From positions 372,001-436,000 of the forward strand of contig NZ_JAHBGF010000020.1 of the NCBI RefSeq assembly GCF_018390695.1: DNA of 64,000 nt. Direction: 5' to 3'. Position 1 is the stretch's first letter. Each line of letters starts with the position of its first letter. Made by a program: the position numbers and the translations under genes. A model generated the notes under the pieces. It was given only the letters and a program-made list of their open reading frames with translations. It searched no databases and was not told the DNA's origin. Of the stretch, positions 55,467 through 64,000 are shown in pieces. Origin of the DNA: Ancylobacter sonchi (lineage in GTDB: Bacteria; Pseudomonadota; Alphaproteobacteria; Rhizobiales; Xanthobacteraceae).

Positions 55467-55482
55467 CTGTTAGCGCTGTCTT
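55467..55482. promoter_or_regulatory. GntR-type operator 3: CTGTTAGCGCTGTCTT
   Basis: Same core TTAGCGCT, closer to the gluconokinase start (19 bases upstream of it). The position would block transcription initiation. Confidence 0.7.
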
Positions 55483-55500
55483 CTCGGCGTACCCTTCCCC

Positions 55501-56046
55501 ATGAGCTTTTCGATCTCGTCGCCCGCCCCCCTCGTGGTGGTGATGGGCGTGTGCGGCTGCGGCAAGTCGAGCGTCGGCGCCGCGCTGGCGGCGCGCAATG
55601 GCTGGGCCTTCGTCGAGGGTGACGAACTGCACCCGCCGGCCAATGTCGCGCGCATGGCGCAGGGCCAGCCGCTCACCGACGCCGACCGCCATGGCTGGCT
55701 CGCCACCATCGGCGAGCGCCTCGCCGAGGCGGCGCGCGCCGGCGACGGGCTGGTGGTCTCCTGCTCGGCGCTGAAGCGCGCCTATCGCGACCAGCTCGCC
55801 GCCGCGAGCCCGCGGGTGATGTTCCTGCATCTCGCCGGCGACCGGGCGCTCATCGAAGCGCGCATGGCCGCCCGCGCCGGGCATTTCATGCCGCTCAGCC
55901 TCATCGACAGCCAGTTCGCCACGCTGGAGCCTCCCGGCGCCGACGAGCGGGCCGTCACCCTCTCCATCGACATGCCGCCCGAAGCGCTGGTCGAGGATGC
56001 CGAACGGCGCCTCGCCGGCCTCGATCAACGGGAGCCGGCGCCATGA
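55501..56046 (+). CDS. gntK: Gluconokinase
   Basis: 181 aa, the normal size of thermoresistant-type gluconokinases. P-loop GVCGCGKS at residues 16-23; VEGDELHPPANVARMAQGQPLTDADRHGWL is the family signature, and CSALKRAYRDQL follows. Phosphorylates gluconate to 6-phosphogluconate. The next gene overlaps its stop by four bases, tying it to the TRAP transporter. Confidence 0.93.
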   Translation: MSFSISSPAPLVVVMGVCGCGKSSVGAALAARNGWAFVEGDELHPPANVARMAQGQPLTDADRHGWLATIGERLAEAARAGDGLVVSCSALKRAYRDQLAAASPRVMFLHLAGDRALIEARMAARAGHFMPLSLIDSQFATLEPPGADERAVTLSIDMPPEALVEDAERRLAGLDQREPAP

Positions 56047-56621
56047 ACGCGCTCTTCAATCGCATACAGACCCTCGTCGAGTGGGTCATCGGCGCCCTGC
56101 TGGTGCTGATGGTGGTTCTCGTCTTCACCAATGCCGCCGGCCGCTATCTGTTCGGCACCGGCGTCGCCTCCTCGGAGGAGATCGCCCGCCTCGCCTTCGT
56201 GTGGCTGATCTTCCTCGGCGCCGTGCTCGCGGTGCGCGAGCGCACCCATGTCGGCGTCGACATGCTGGTGCAGCGCCTGCCGCGCGGCCTGCAGAAGCTC
56301 TGCCTGGTGGTGTGCAACCTGCTCATCCTCTACGCGCTGTGGCTGTTCGCGCAGGGTAGCTGGCAGCAGGTGATCGTCGGCTTCAACAGCCGCATGCCGG
56401 TGACCAACATCTCGCTGGCGAGCTTCGCCGCGGCCGGGCTGGTGACCTCCGTCGCCATGGCGGCGCTGTTCGTCGTCGACCTCGTCCGCCTGTTCATGGG
56501 GCGGATGTCGGATGCCGAGCTGGTGCAGGTGCGCGAGACCGCCGACGCCGAGGAAATCCGCGAATTCGAGCGTGAATTCGCGCCCGCCAGCAACCCGCCG
56601 CATTCGGGGAAGCCGTCATGA
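56043..56621 (+). CDS. TRAP transporter small permease (DctQ-like)
   Basis: 192 aa, four helices (VIGALLVLMVVLVFTNAAGRYLF; ARLAFVWLIFLGAVLAV; LCLVVCNLLILYALWLFAQG; a fourth around LVTSVAMAALFVVDLVRLF). The small subunit of the sodium-driven TRAP transporter; supports the large permease. Overlaps both neighbours by four bases. The C-terminal tail is acidic. Confidence 0.92.
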   Translation: MNALFNRIQTLVEWVIGALLVLMVVLVFTNAAGRYLFGTGVASSEEIARLAFVWLIFLGAVLAVRERTHVGVDMLVQRLPRGLQKLCLVVCNLLILYALWLFAQGSWQQVIVGFNSRMPVTNISLASFAAAGLVTSVAMAALFVVDLVRLFMGRMSDAELVQVRETADAEEIREFEREFAPASNPPHSGKPS

Positions 56622-57895
56622 CCATCGCCCTCTTCCTCGGCTCGCTGCTGGGCCTGATGGCCATCGGCATGCCGATCGCCTTCGCGCTGATGCTGACCGG
56701 CGTCGCGCTGATGTACCAGCTCGACTTCTTCGACGCTCAGCTGCTCGCCCAGAACATGCTGGGCGGCGCCGACAACTACCCGCTGATGGCGGTGCCGTTC
56801 TTCCTGCTCGCCGGCGAGTTGATGAATGCCGGCGGCCTGTCGCGGCGGATCGTCAACATCGCCGTCACCCTGTTCGGCCACATCAAGGGCGGGCTCGGCT
56901 ATGTGGCGATCGGCACCGCGGTGGTGCTGGCCAGCCTGTCCGGCTCGGCCATCGCCGACACCGCCGCCGTCGCGGCGCTGCTGATCCCGATGATGCGCTC
57001 CAACGGCTACAACCTCGAGCGCTCCTCCGGCCTGATCGCCTCGGCGGGCATCATCGCGCCGATCCTGCCGCCGAGCATGTCGTTCATCATCTACGGCGTC
57101 GCGACCAACATCTCGATCACCAAGCTGTTCATGGCCGGCATCGCGCCCGGCCTGCTGATGGGCGTGACGCTGGTGCTGATCTGGATGTGGGTCGCCCGCA
57201 AGGAGAACGTCCCGGTGCAGCCGCGCCAGTCCTGGGGCGTGCGCTTCCAGGCGATGGTCGACGGCGTCTGGGCGCTGGTCATGCCGGTGATCATCATCGG
57301 CGGCATGCGCGCCGGCTTCTTCACCCCGACCGAGGCGGCGGTGGTGGCGGCGGTCTATGCGGCGCTGGTCGGCCTGTTCGTCTATCGCGAGATCTCGCTT
57401 GCCGACCTGCCGCGCCTGCTGGTCTCCGCCGCCAAGACCACGGCGGTGGTGATGTTCCTGGTCGCCGCGGCGATGGTCACCGCCTACATGATCACGCTCG
57501 CCGAGCTGCCGGGCCAGGTCATCGCGCTGCTCGAGCCGATGCTCGACCATCCCAAATGGCTGATGGCCGCCATCGTGGTGCTGCTGACCCTGGTCGGCAC
57601 CGCGATGGACCTCACCCCGACCATCCTGATCCTCGCCCCGGTGCTGGTGCCGCTGATCACCAAGGCCGGCATCGACCCGGTCTATTTCGGGGTGATGTTC
57701 GTGATGGTCGGCGCCGTCGGCCTGCTCACCCCACCGGTAGGCACCGTGCTGAACGTGGTGTGCGGCGTCGGTAAGGTCAGCATGGAAGGCATCATCCGCG
57801 GCGTCTGGCCCTATGTCGTCGCCTATACGGCGCTGATCGGCCTGTTCGTCGCCTTTCCCGAAATCATCACCGTGCCGGCGAGCTGGCTGCACTGA
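56618..57895 (+). CDS. TRAP transporter large permease (DctM-like)
   Basis: 425 aa, about twelve helices. ANVAGSAIADTAA-type motif is present as LSGSAIADTAAVAALLIPMM, together with GIIAPILPPSMSFIIYG and MDLTPTILILAPVLVPLI. It forms the ion-coupled channel. With DctQ and DctP it imports an organic acid, here presumably gluconate or another hexonate because of the kinase (inference). Confidence 0.94.
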   Translation: MTIALFLGSLLGLMAIGMPIAFALMLTGVALMYQLDFFDAQLLAQNMLGGADNYPLMAVPFFLLAGELMNAGGLSRRIVNIAVTLFGHIKGGLGYVAIGTAVVLASLSGSAIADTAAVAALLIPMMRSNGYNLERSSGLIASAGIIAPILPPSMSFIIYGVATNISITKLFMAGIAPGLLMGVTLVLIWMWVARKENVPVQPRQSWGVRFQAMVDGVWALVMPVIIIGGMRAGFFTPTEAAVVAAVYAALVGLFVYREISLADLPRLLVSAAKTTAVVMFLVAAAMVTAYMITLAELPGQVIALLEPMLDHPKWLMAAIVVLLTLVGTAMDLTPTILILAPVLVPLITKAGIDPVYFGVMFVMVGAVGLLTPPVGTVLNVVCGVGKVSMEGIIRGVWPYVVAYTALIGLFVAFPEIITVPASWLH

Positions 57896-57941
57896 CGCCC
57901 GTTTTTCGCCGCGCCACCAATTATCGAGAGGAGGAACACCC

Positions 57942-58958
57942 ATGAAGAAGCTGCTGCTCACCGCCGCCGTCGCGGCGCTCGCCCTGTCGTTCGGCGCCGA
58001 GGCTTATGCGCAGAACATCCAGCCGCGGCTGATCCGCTTCGGCTACGGCCTCAACGAGGACAGCAACCAGGGCCGCGCCGCCCGCCTGTTCGCCGAGGAA
58101 GTCGCCAAGCGCTCCGGCAACAAGCTGAAGGTGCGCACCTTCGGCGCCGCCACGCTCGGCCCGGACCCGCAGATGCAGAACGCCCTGATCGGCGGCGCGC
58201 AGGAGATGATGGTCGGCTCCACCGCCACCCTCGTCGGCACGGTGAAGGAATTCGCCATCTGGGACGTGCCCTTCATGTTCGCCAACGAGAAGGAAGCCGA
58301 CGCGGTGCTCGACGGCCCGGTCGGCCAGAAGCTGCTCGACAAGCTGCAGGAGAAGGGCCTTGTCGGGCTGGTCTACTGGGAGAACGGCTTCCGCAACCTC
58401 ACCAATAGCCGCCACAAGATCGAGAAGGCCGAGGACCTCGCCGGCGTGAAGCTGCGGGTGATGCAGAACCCGGTGTTCATCGACACCTTCAAGGCCGCCG
58501 GCGCCAATGCCGTGCCGCTCGCCTTCGCCGAGCTGTTCACCGCGCTGGAGACCAAGGCGGTCGACGGCCAGGAGAACCCCTACACCACCATCGTGTCCTC
58601 GAAGTTCTACGAGGTGCAGAAGTACCTCACCGTCACCAACCACGTGTACAGCCCGTGGATCATGACGGCGAGCAAGGTGTGGTGGGACAAGCTGTCCGAG
58701 GACGAGCGCAAGATCCTGATCGAGGCCGCCATCGCCTCGCGCGATTTCGAGCGTACCGACACCCGCGCCGAGGCCACCAAGGCGCTCGACCAGCTCAAGG
58801 CCGACGGCATGGACGTCACCGTGATGCCGGCCGAGGAAGTCGCCAAGCTGCGCGAGAAGGCGGCGCCGGTGACCAAGACCGTCATCGACAATGTCGGCCA
58901 GCCGCTGTGGGACGAGGTGCAGGCCGAGCTGAAGAAGGCGCGCGGCACCACCAACTGA
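57942..58958 (+). CDS. TRAP transporter substrate-binding protein (DctP-like)
   Basis: 338 aa. Signal peptide of about 23 residues ends at EAYAQN; mature protein is DctP family: [87 protein letters not shown] contains the ligand-carboxylate-binding Arg. A GGAGG ribosome site precedes the start. Two hairpins follow. Confidence 0.93.
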   Translation: MKKLLLTAAVAALALSFGAEAYAQNIQPRLIRFGYGLNEDSNQGRAARLFAEEVAKRSGNKLKVRTFGAATLGPDPQMQNALIGGAQEMMVGSTATLVGTVKEFAIWDVPFMFANEKEADAVLDGPVGQKLLDKLQEKGLVGLVYWENGFRNLTNSRHKIEKAEDLAGVKLRVMQNPVFIDTFKAAGANAVPLAFAELFTALETKAVDGQENPYTTIVSSKFYEVQKYLTVTNHVYSPWIMTASKVWWDKLSEDERKILIEAAIASRDFERTDTRAEATKALDQLKADGMDVTVMPAEEVAKLREKAAPVTKTVIDNVGQPLWDEVQAELKKARGTTN

Positions 58959-58978
58959 TCGGCTTCCCGGATCTCCTG

Positions 58979-59053
58979 CCCGACGCGGCGCGGCATCGGC
59001 CGGCGCCGCGTCGGGTTCCGCATCCTGCCGGGCGGCCGCCACGTGCCGCCCGG
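58979..59053 (+). terminator. Two consecutive hairpins after the TRAP operon
   Basis: CCCGACGCGGCGC/GCGCCGCGTCGGG (58979-58991 and 59003-59015) makes a 13-bp stem, and CCGGGCGGC/GCCGCCCGG (59028-59036 and 59045-59053) a 9-bp stem. Only TTCC and TTCTTCC follow, so they may be weak terminators or 3'-stabilising structures. The rest of the gap to 59228 is featureless to me. Confidence 0.6.
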
Positions 59054-59227
59054 GTTCTTCCGGCCGCCCTTCGGCCGCCATCGCCTTCCCATGGCGCCGC
59101 CTCGCTCCGTCCCGCCGCCCGCGCCTCTACCGATTAAGCTTGTAGGCCCGGGCGATTTCCCGGATGTTTCCCGGCGACCGACACGGCCGACGCGGCAGCT
59201 TGCCGTGCGAGAGCGTGCGGGGGTGCC

Positions 59228-59479
59228 ATGGCCTTCATCGATATCTTCGCCGTCATCGTGCTTGTGGTCGCCATCGCCTCGGTGATCGGCGTCTTCGTGC
59301 TGCTCGGCATGGCGCCCGGCCATGTGGCGCGGCGGCGCGGCCATCCCTTCGCCGAGGCGGTGGCAGTGGCCGGCTGGGTGACGCTGATCTTCGGCTTCGT
59401 GCTGTGGCCGCTGGCGTTCATCTGGGCCTATGTCGACGTGCCGGCGCGGCCCGGCGACAAAAGCGGGACGACGCCATGA
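59228..59479 (+). CDS. DUF3302 small membrane protein (YiaW-like)
   Basis: 83 aa with two helices: IFAVIVLVVAIASVIGVFVLLG and AVAVAGWVTLIFGFVLWPLAFIWAYV. The segment MAPGHVARRRGHPFAEAV between them is the family hallmark. Homologues such as YiaW sit next to an HlyD-type protein, as here (YiaV-like gene overlapping by four bases). Function unknown; probably an inner-membrane partner of the adaptor. Confidence 0.85.
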   Translation: MAFIDIFAVIVLVVAIASVIGVFVLLGMAPGHVARRRGHPFAEAVAVAGWVTLIFGFVLWPLAFIWAYVDVPARPGDKSGTTP

Positions 59480-60417
59480 TCGTCTTCCTGCTCAACGTCT
59501 ATATCGCCGTCCTGGTGGCGCTGATCTGGCTGAAGGTGATTCCCGCCACCTTGTTCTGGAAGATCTCGCCGGTCCTGGTGCTGTTCCTGCTGCTGGTCGG
59601 GCTGTTCATTCCGATGGGGTGGGGCGCCCCGTCGGGGCCGGTGGTCGTCGGCCGCCAGTCGGTGGCGATCGTGCCGGACGTCGCCGGCGAGGTGATCGAG
59701 GTGCCGGTGGCGCCCAACACGCCGCTCAAGACCGGCGACGTGCTGTTCCGCATTGACCCGACGCCCTATGAGGCGCAGCTGCGGGCCTTGCAGGCCCAGC
59801 TGACGCTCGCCGAGACGAGGCTGCGCCAGATGACCGAGCTTGCGCAGAAGCAGGCCTCGCCGGAATTCAATGTCGAGCAGCGGCAATCGGAGGTCGACCA
59901 GCTACGCGCGCAGGTCGACGGCGCGCAGTGGAACCTCGACAAGACGACCGTGCGGGCGCCGGCGGACGGCTATGTCACCAATGTGACGCTGCGCAAGGGC
60001 GCGCGGGTGTCCAGCCTCTCGCTGTCGCCGGTGATGGCGTTCATCGACACCTCGGAATCCGTCACGGTGGCGGAGATCGCGCAGATCGACGCCCGTTACG
60101 TCGCGCCGGGGCAGAAGGTCGAGATGACCTTCAAGTTCCTGCCGGGCACGGTGTTCACCGGCACGGTCGAGACGGTGCTGCAGGCGATCGCCAGCGGCCA
60201 GCAGGCGCCGTCCGGCGCGGCGGCTGCGCCGCGCGAGATCGAGGCCGCACCGTTCGTGGTGCGGGTGAGGTTCGACGATCCCGGGCTCGCCGACCGGCTG
60301 CCGGCCGGCAGCGTCGGCACCGCGGCGATCTATACCGACCATGTCCGGGTGAGCCACGTGGTCCGCCAGGTCGTGCTGCGGCAGCAGGCGATCGTGAACT
60401 ACGTCGTGCCGTTCTGA
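59476..60417 (+). CDS. HlyD/EmrA-like membrane-fusion adaptor (YiaV-like)
   Basis: 313 aa from ATG 59476; the first TM helices span about 1-45 (MIVFLLNVYIAVLVALIWLKVIP, VLVLFLLLVGLFIPMGWG). Then a biotinyl/lipoyl-like half (AIVPDVAGEVIEVPVAPNTPLKTGDVLFRIDP), a short coiled coil (about 115-165: ALQAQLTLAETRLRQMTELAQKQ), and the second half TTVRAPADGYVTNVTLRKGARVSS. Adaptors of this type link an inner-membrane pump to the outer membrane. No pump gene adjoins it. Confidence 0.88.
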   Translation: MIVFLLNVYIAVLVALIWLKVIPATLFWKISPVLVLFLLLVGLFIPMGWGAPSGPVVVGRQSVAIVPDVAGEVIEVPVAPNTPLKTGDVLFRIDPTPYEAQLRALQAQLTLAETRLRQMTELAQKQASPEFNVEQRQSEVDQLRAQVDGAQWNLDKTTVRAPADGYVTNVTLRKGARVSSLSLSPVMAFIDTSESVTVAEIAQIDARYVAPGQKVEMTFKFLPGTVFTGTVETVLQAIASGQQAPSGAAAAPREIEAAPFVVRVRFDDPGLADRLPAGSVGTAAIYTDHVRVSHVVRQVVLRQQAIVNYVVPF

Positions 60418-60530
60418 TCCACGGGACGCCGCGGGGCCTGCGCCGCCGTGACGCTCCGGGTGCGCCGAGCCGACGAATCACGCATGTTGACGCAAGGGTG
60501 GGTGATCCGCCGGCCCGCGTGGGGGCCGCG

Positions 60531-61505
60531 ATGTCGAAGGCAGGGAAGATCGCGCTGGCGGCGCTCGTCGCATCAGGCGGGCTGATCACGGCCAGTGCGT
60601 CTCCGGCCAATGCCGCGGAGAACGGCGTCGGCTTCTACCTGCTCGGCGGGCGCGGGCCGATGGCCGGCTACATCCCGCCGCCCGGCGTCTACATCCAGAA
60701 CGACGTCTACTACTACAGCGGCAGCGGGGGCGGCGGCCGGAACTTCCCCTCGGGCGGCCAGCTCATCGCCAATGTCGACGCCACGCTCTGGGCCGATTTC
60801 GTCACCGGCAGCTGGGTGATGCCGCAGGAGGTGCTCGGGGGCAATCTCGCGCTCGGCGTCATCGTGCCGTTCGGCGAGCCCGATGTGAGCGCCGATGCGG
60901 TGCTGTCGCCGGCGCGGTTCGCGCCGATCGAGCGCGGCATCGCCGACAACGCCTTCATCTTCGGCGATCCGGTCGCCACGGCGGCGCTGGGCTGGCATTC
61001 CGGCAACTGGCACTGGAACGTCACCGGTCTGTTGAACATCCCGGTCGGCGACTACCGCGAGGGCGAGATCGCCAACCTGTCCTTCAACCGCTGGGCCGGC
61101 GACATTTCCGGCGCGCTGACCTGGCTGAACCCGGAGAGCGGCATCGAGCTTTCCGCCACCGCCGGCTTCACCTTCAACGGCACCAACGACGTCACCGACT
61201 ACACCACCGGCACCGAGTTCCATGTCGAATGGGCGGCGACCAAGGCGCTGACCAAGCAGCTGTCGGTGGGGCTGGTCGGCTATTATTACGACCAGATCAC
61301 CGGCGACAGCGGGCCGGGCGCCCGCCTCGGCGACTTCAAGGGGCAGGTGACCGCGCTCGGCGGCACCATCGCCTATAATTTCCAGCTCGGCCCGACGCCG
61401 ATATCGGCGCGGGTGAAGATCTACCGCGAGTTCGACGCGGTGAACCGGCTGGAAGGCACGGCGGGGTACTTCACCGTCGCCTTCCCGCTCGGGGCCGGTA
61501 AGTAG
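60531..61505 (+). CDS. SphA/MetA-pathway-like outer-membrane beta-barrel protein
   Basis: 324 aa with a signal peptide (residues 1-29, ASPANAAE). The sequence alternates in the manner of a beta-barrel: NGVGFYLLGGRGPMAGYIPPPGVYIQNDVYYYSG, ATLWADFVTGSWVMPQEVLGG, TAALGWHSGNWHWNVTGLLNIPVGDYR, ending in FTVAFPLGAGK. This matches the Phenol_MetA_deg family, often found near aromatic-degradation genes and thought to move hydrophobic substrates across the outer membrane. The function is inferred; the adaptor upstream could use it as a channel. Confidence 0.8.
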   Translation: MSKAGKIALAALVASGGLITASASPANAAENGVGFYLLGGRGPMAGYIPPPGVYIQNDVYYYSGSGGGGRNFPSGGQLIANVDATLWADFVTGSWVMPQEVLGGNLALGVIVPFGEPDVSADAVLSPARFAPIERGIADNAFIFGDPVATAALGWHSGNWHWNVTGLLNIPVGDYREGEIANLSFNRWAGDISGALTWLNPESGIELSATAGFTFNGTNDVTDYTTGTEFHVEWAATKALTKQLSVGLVGYYYDQITGDSGPGARLGDFKGQVTALGGTIAYNFQLGPTPISARVKIYREFDAVNRLEGTAGYFTVAFPLGAGK

Positions 61506-61574
61506 CCGGCAAAGTGTCGTCGCGGGCGACCGCCGCCGGCGCCGTCCTCGGTGCCGCCCTCGGGGCTTGGCGCG

Positions 61575-62540
61575 CTAGTGCTCGCCCCCTGCCGCCGGCG
61601 GGGTGCCGTGGGTGTGGAAGCTCTCGATGGTCTTCAGCCCCCAGGCCTGCCCCTTCTTTCGCTCGGTCTCGGTCCAGGTGACGGTCTGCCAGTCGGGATC
61701 GAGGATGAGCCGTGCGCCGGCATTGGCGACTTCCACCCGGTTTCCGGCCGGCTCGTAGACATAGAGGAAGAAGGTCTGCTGCACCGCGTGCTTGTGCGGC
61801 CCGGTCTCGATGAACACGCCGTTCTCGAGGAACACGTCGGCTGCCTCCAGCACGTGCTCGCGCTGGTCCACCGCATAGGTCACGTGGTGGAAGCGCCCCT
61901 CGCTATTGGTGAAGTCGCGCGTATAGGCGATGTCGTAGCTCTTGTTGTTCACCGTGAACCAGCAGCCGGCCACCTCGCCGGAATCCAGCACGATCTGCTC
62001 GGTCACCCGGCTGCCCAGTGCCGCCGGCAGGAAGGTGCGCACTGCGGAGACGTCGCGGGCGAGCAGATTGACATGGTCGAGCCGGCGCACCGCGCAGCCG
62101 CGCCCGTGGTTGCGCTGCGCCTGGTTCTTGAGCGCCGGGCGCTCCTCGGCCGGCGGCACATATTTGCGGGTGTCGAAATAGATCTCGAACACGTGCTTGT
62201 CGGGATCGTGAAAGCGGTAGGCGCGGCCATGGCCGAGATCGCCCTCGACCCAGCCGATGCCGGCGCCGAGCTTCTCGATGGCGGCGACCCGCCGCGCCAG
62301 CGCCTGCTCGCTGGTGGCGCGGTAGGCGACATGGCCGATGCCGGTGCGGGAGGCGGCGGTCAGCTTGAGGGTGTGGAACTCGTAATCGTCCCAGGCGCGC
62401 AGAAAGACGCTGTCGCCCTCGCGCCCGCTCTCGGTGAGGCCGAGAATGTTGACGAAGAAGTCGAGGCTTTCCGCCGGCTTGTCGGTCAGAAGCTCGACAT
62501 GCGCGAGATGGGCGATGTCGTGGATCGGTTCGGGCGTCAT
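61575..62540 (-). CDS. VOC-family extradiol dioxygenase-like protein
   Basis: 321 aa with two glyoxalase/VOC domains. The C-terminal domain has the metal-ligand pattern of catechol 2,3-dioxygenases: His156 (RRLDHVNLL), His218 or 219 (RFHHVTYAV) and Glu270 (NRVEVAN). The N-terminal domain (ELLTDKPAESLDFFVNILGL, HVAYRATSEQA) lacks the full set. Probably a ring-cleaving enzyme for a catechol-type substrate. The gene lies downstream of the LivF/LivG genes, which suggests an aromatic uptake and cleavage unit. Substrate unknown. Confidence 0.8.
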   Translation of the reverse strand: MTPEPIHDIAHLAHVELLTDKPAESLDFFVNILGLTESGREGDSVFLRAWDDYEFHTLKLTAASRTGIGHVAYRATSEQALARRVAAIEKLGAGIGWVEGDLGHGRAYRFHDPDKHVFEIYFDTRKYVPPAEERPALKNQAQRNHGRGCAVRRLDHVNLLARDVSAVRTFLPAALGSRVTEQIVLDSGEVAGCWFTVNNKSYDIAYTRDFTNSEGRFHHVTYAVDQREHVLEAADVFLENGVFIETGPHKHAVQQTFFLYVYEPAGNRVEVANAGARLILDPDWQTVTWTETERKKGQAWGLKTIESFHTHGTPPAAGGEH

Positions 62541-62588
62541 TTCCTGCCTTTTTCCTTTGGTTGGGCGGGCTCGAAGGCCGCCGGTTGT

Positions 62589-63294
<706 letters not shown>

Positions 63295-63302
<8 letters not shown>

Positions 63303-64000
63303 CCTCGCCCTCCCCGAGATAGGCCGCGCGCACCGCCGGATCGGCGGCGATGGCGGCGGGCTCGCCATCGGCGATCACCGTGCCGTTCACCAGCACGGTG
63401 ATGCGGGTGGCGAAGCGGAAGACGAGGTCCATGTCGTGCTCGATCAGCAGCACACTGACATCCTCCGGCAGGTCGGCGACGATGTTGAGCAGGTCCTGCC
63501 GCTCGGCCTCCGGCACGCCGGCGGCCGGCTCGTCGAGCAGCAGCACCCGCGGGCGGGCGGCGAAGGCGGCGGCGATCTCCAGCTGGCGCTGCTTGCCATA
63601 GGACAGGGTGGCGATGGTGGTGTCGATGGCGTCGTCGAGGCGGAAGCGGGCGGCGATCGCCGCCGCCTCGTCGACGAGGTCGCCGCGCGCGTCGAGCCGG
63701 CTCCAGAAGCGGAGCCCGCGCCCCTCGCGCTCGCCGAGCACCAGGAGCAGCATCTCCAGCGGCGTCATGGTACGGAACAGCTGGTTGATCTGGAAGGTGC
63801 GGCTCATGCCGAGCCGCACCCGCGCCTCCGGCCGGCTGCCGGTGATGTCGCGCCCTTCGAGGCGGATCTGCCCCTCCGTGGGCTTCACCACCCCGGTCAG
63901 CTGGTTGACGAAGGTGGTCTTGCCGGCGCCGTTCGGGCCGATCAGCGCATGGCGGGCGCCGCGTTCGAGGCGGAACGACACGTTGTTGGTGGCGAGCAGC
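63295..64000 (-). CDS. Branched-chain amino-acid-type ABC ATPase (LivG-like), cut by window end
   Basis: The 5' end is beyond the window; the first visible residues are LLATNNVSFRLERGARHALIG. Walker A GPNGAGKTT, signature degenerate at TLSYGKQRQLEIAAAFA, Walker B LLLDEPAAGVPEAE, and H-loop IEHDMDLVFRFA identify LivG. The partner permeases LivHM and receptor are presumably further right. Probably serves uptake of the aromatic or branched compound cleaved by the VOC enzyme (inference). Confidence 0.9.

Overview
This is a high-GC bacterial chromosomal window, densely packed with genes. Gene families (Lrp, LysR, HxlR, AraC and LacI regulators, many ABC systems, a TRAP system, PxpABC, class III aminotransferase), strong G/C third-position use and frequent ATGA start/stop overlaps fit an alphaproteobacterium, most likely Hyphomicrobiales (a Xanthobacteraceae-type soil organism is my best guess; this is inference). 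I see no rRNA, tRNA, insertion sequence, CRISPR array or phage gene. It reads as a run of nutrient-scavenging operons with a few housekeeping genes (amn, serA, tex).

Layout. 1-265: tail of a di-haem cytochrome c peroxidase-like gene. 394-10412 (+): an organosulfur-type cluster: DszA/NtaA-like FMN monooxygenase, FAD/NAD(P)-binding oxidoreductase, nitroreductase-type flavoprotein, Lrp regulator, an SsuABC-like ABC transporter and, inside the transporter operon, two tandem proteins resembling the desulfinase DszB with its Cys/His/Arg/Gly active-site pattern intact. 10462-14369 (-): polyamine-type ABC transporter (PotFGHI order). 14524-20263: amidohydrolase, amidase, MFS transporter and a membrane protein joining HdeD-like helices to a soluble domain with a His...Cys arrangement.

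20480-33338 (-): one long catabolic block: HyuA and HyuB (ATP-dependent hydantoinase/oxoprolinase type), a TorT-like binding protein, ribose-type ABC ATPase and two permeases, and a three-subunit molybdenum hydroxylase. Together they suggest uptake, hydroxylation and ring opening of a nitrogen heterocycle. 33727-36117 (-): class III aminotransferase and AraC regulator. 36314-41821: 5-oxoprolinase genes (PxpA on -, PxpB and PxpC on +) with a biotin carrier protein, biotin carboxylase and divergent LysR regulator. 42139-46741 (+): a second DszA/NtaA-like monooxygenase with a complete amino-acid-type ABC transporter, an arrangement like the Bacillus yxe S-(2-succino)cysteine operon.

46817-48707: divergent MFS exporter and HxlR regulator with palindromic operators between them. 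48732-54145: AMP nucleosidase, phosphoglycerate dehydrogenase and Tex. 54306-58958 (+): GntR-like LacI regulator, gluconokinase and a DctQMP TRAP transporter, with three AGCGCT-centred operators. 59228-61505 (+): DUF3302 protein, HlyD-type adaptor and outer-membrane beta-barrel protein. 61575-64000 (-): extradiol dioxygenase-like VOC protein and LivF/LivG ATPases, the last cut by the window end.

The strongest candidate for something new is the pair of DszB-like proteins embedded in a sulfonate-type transporter operon beside a DszA-like monooxygenase.
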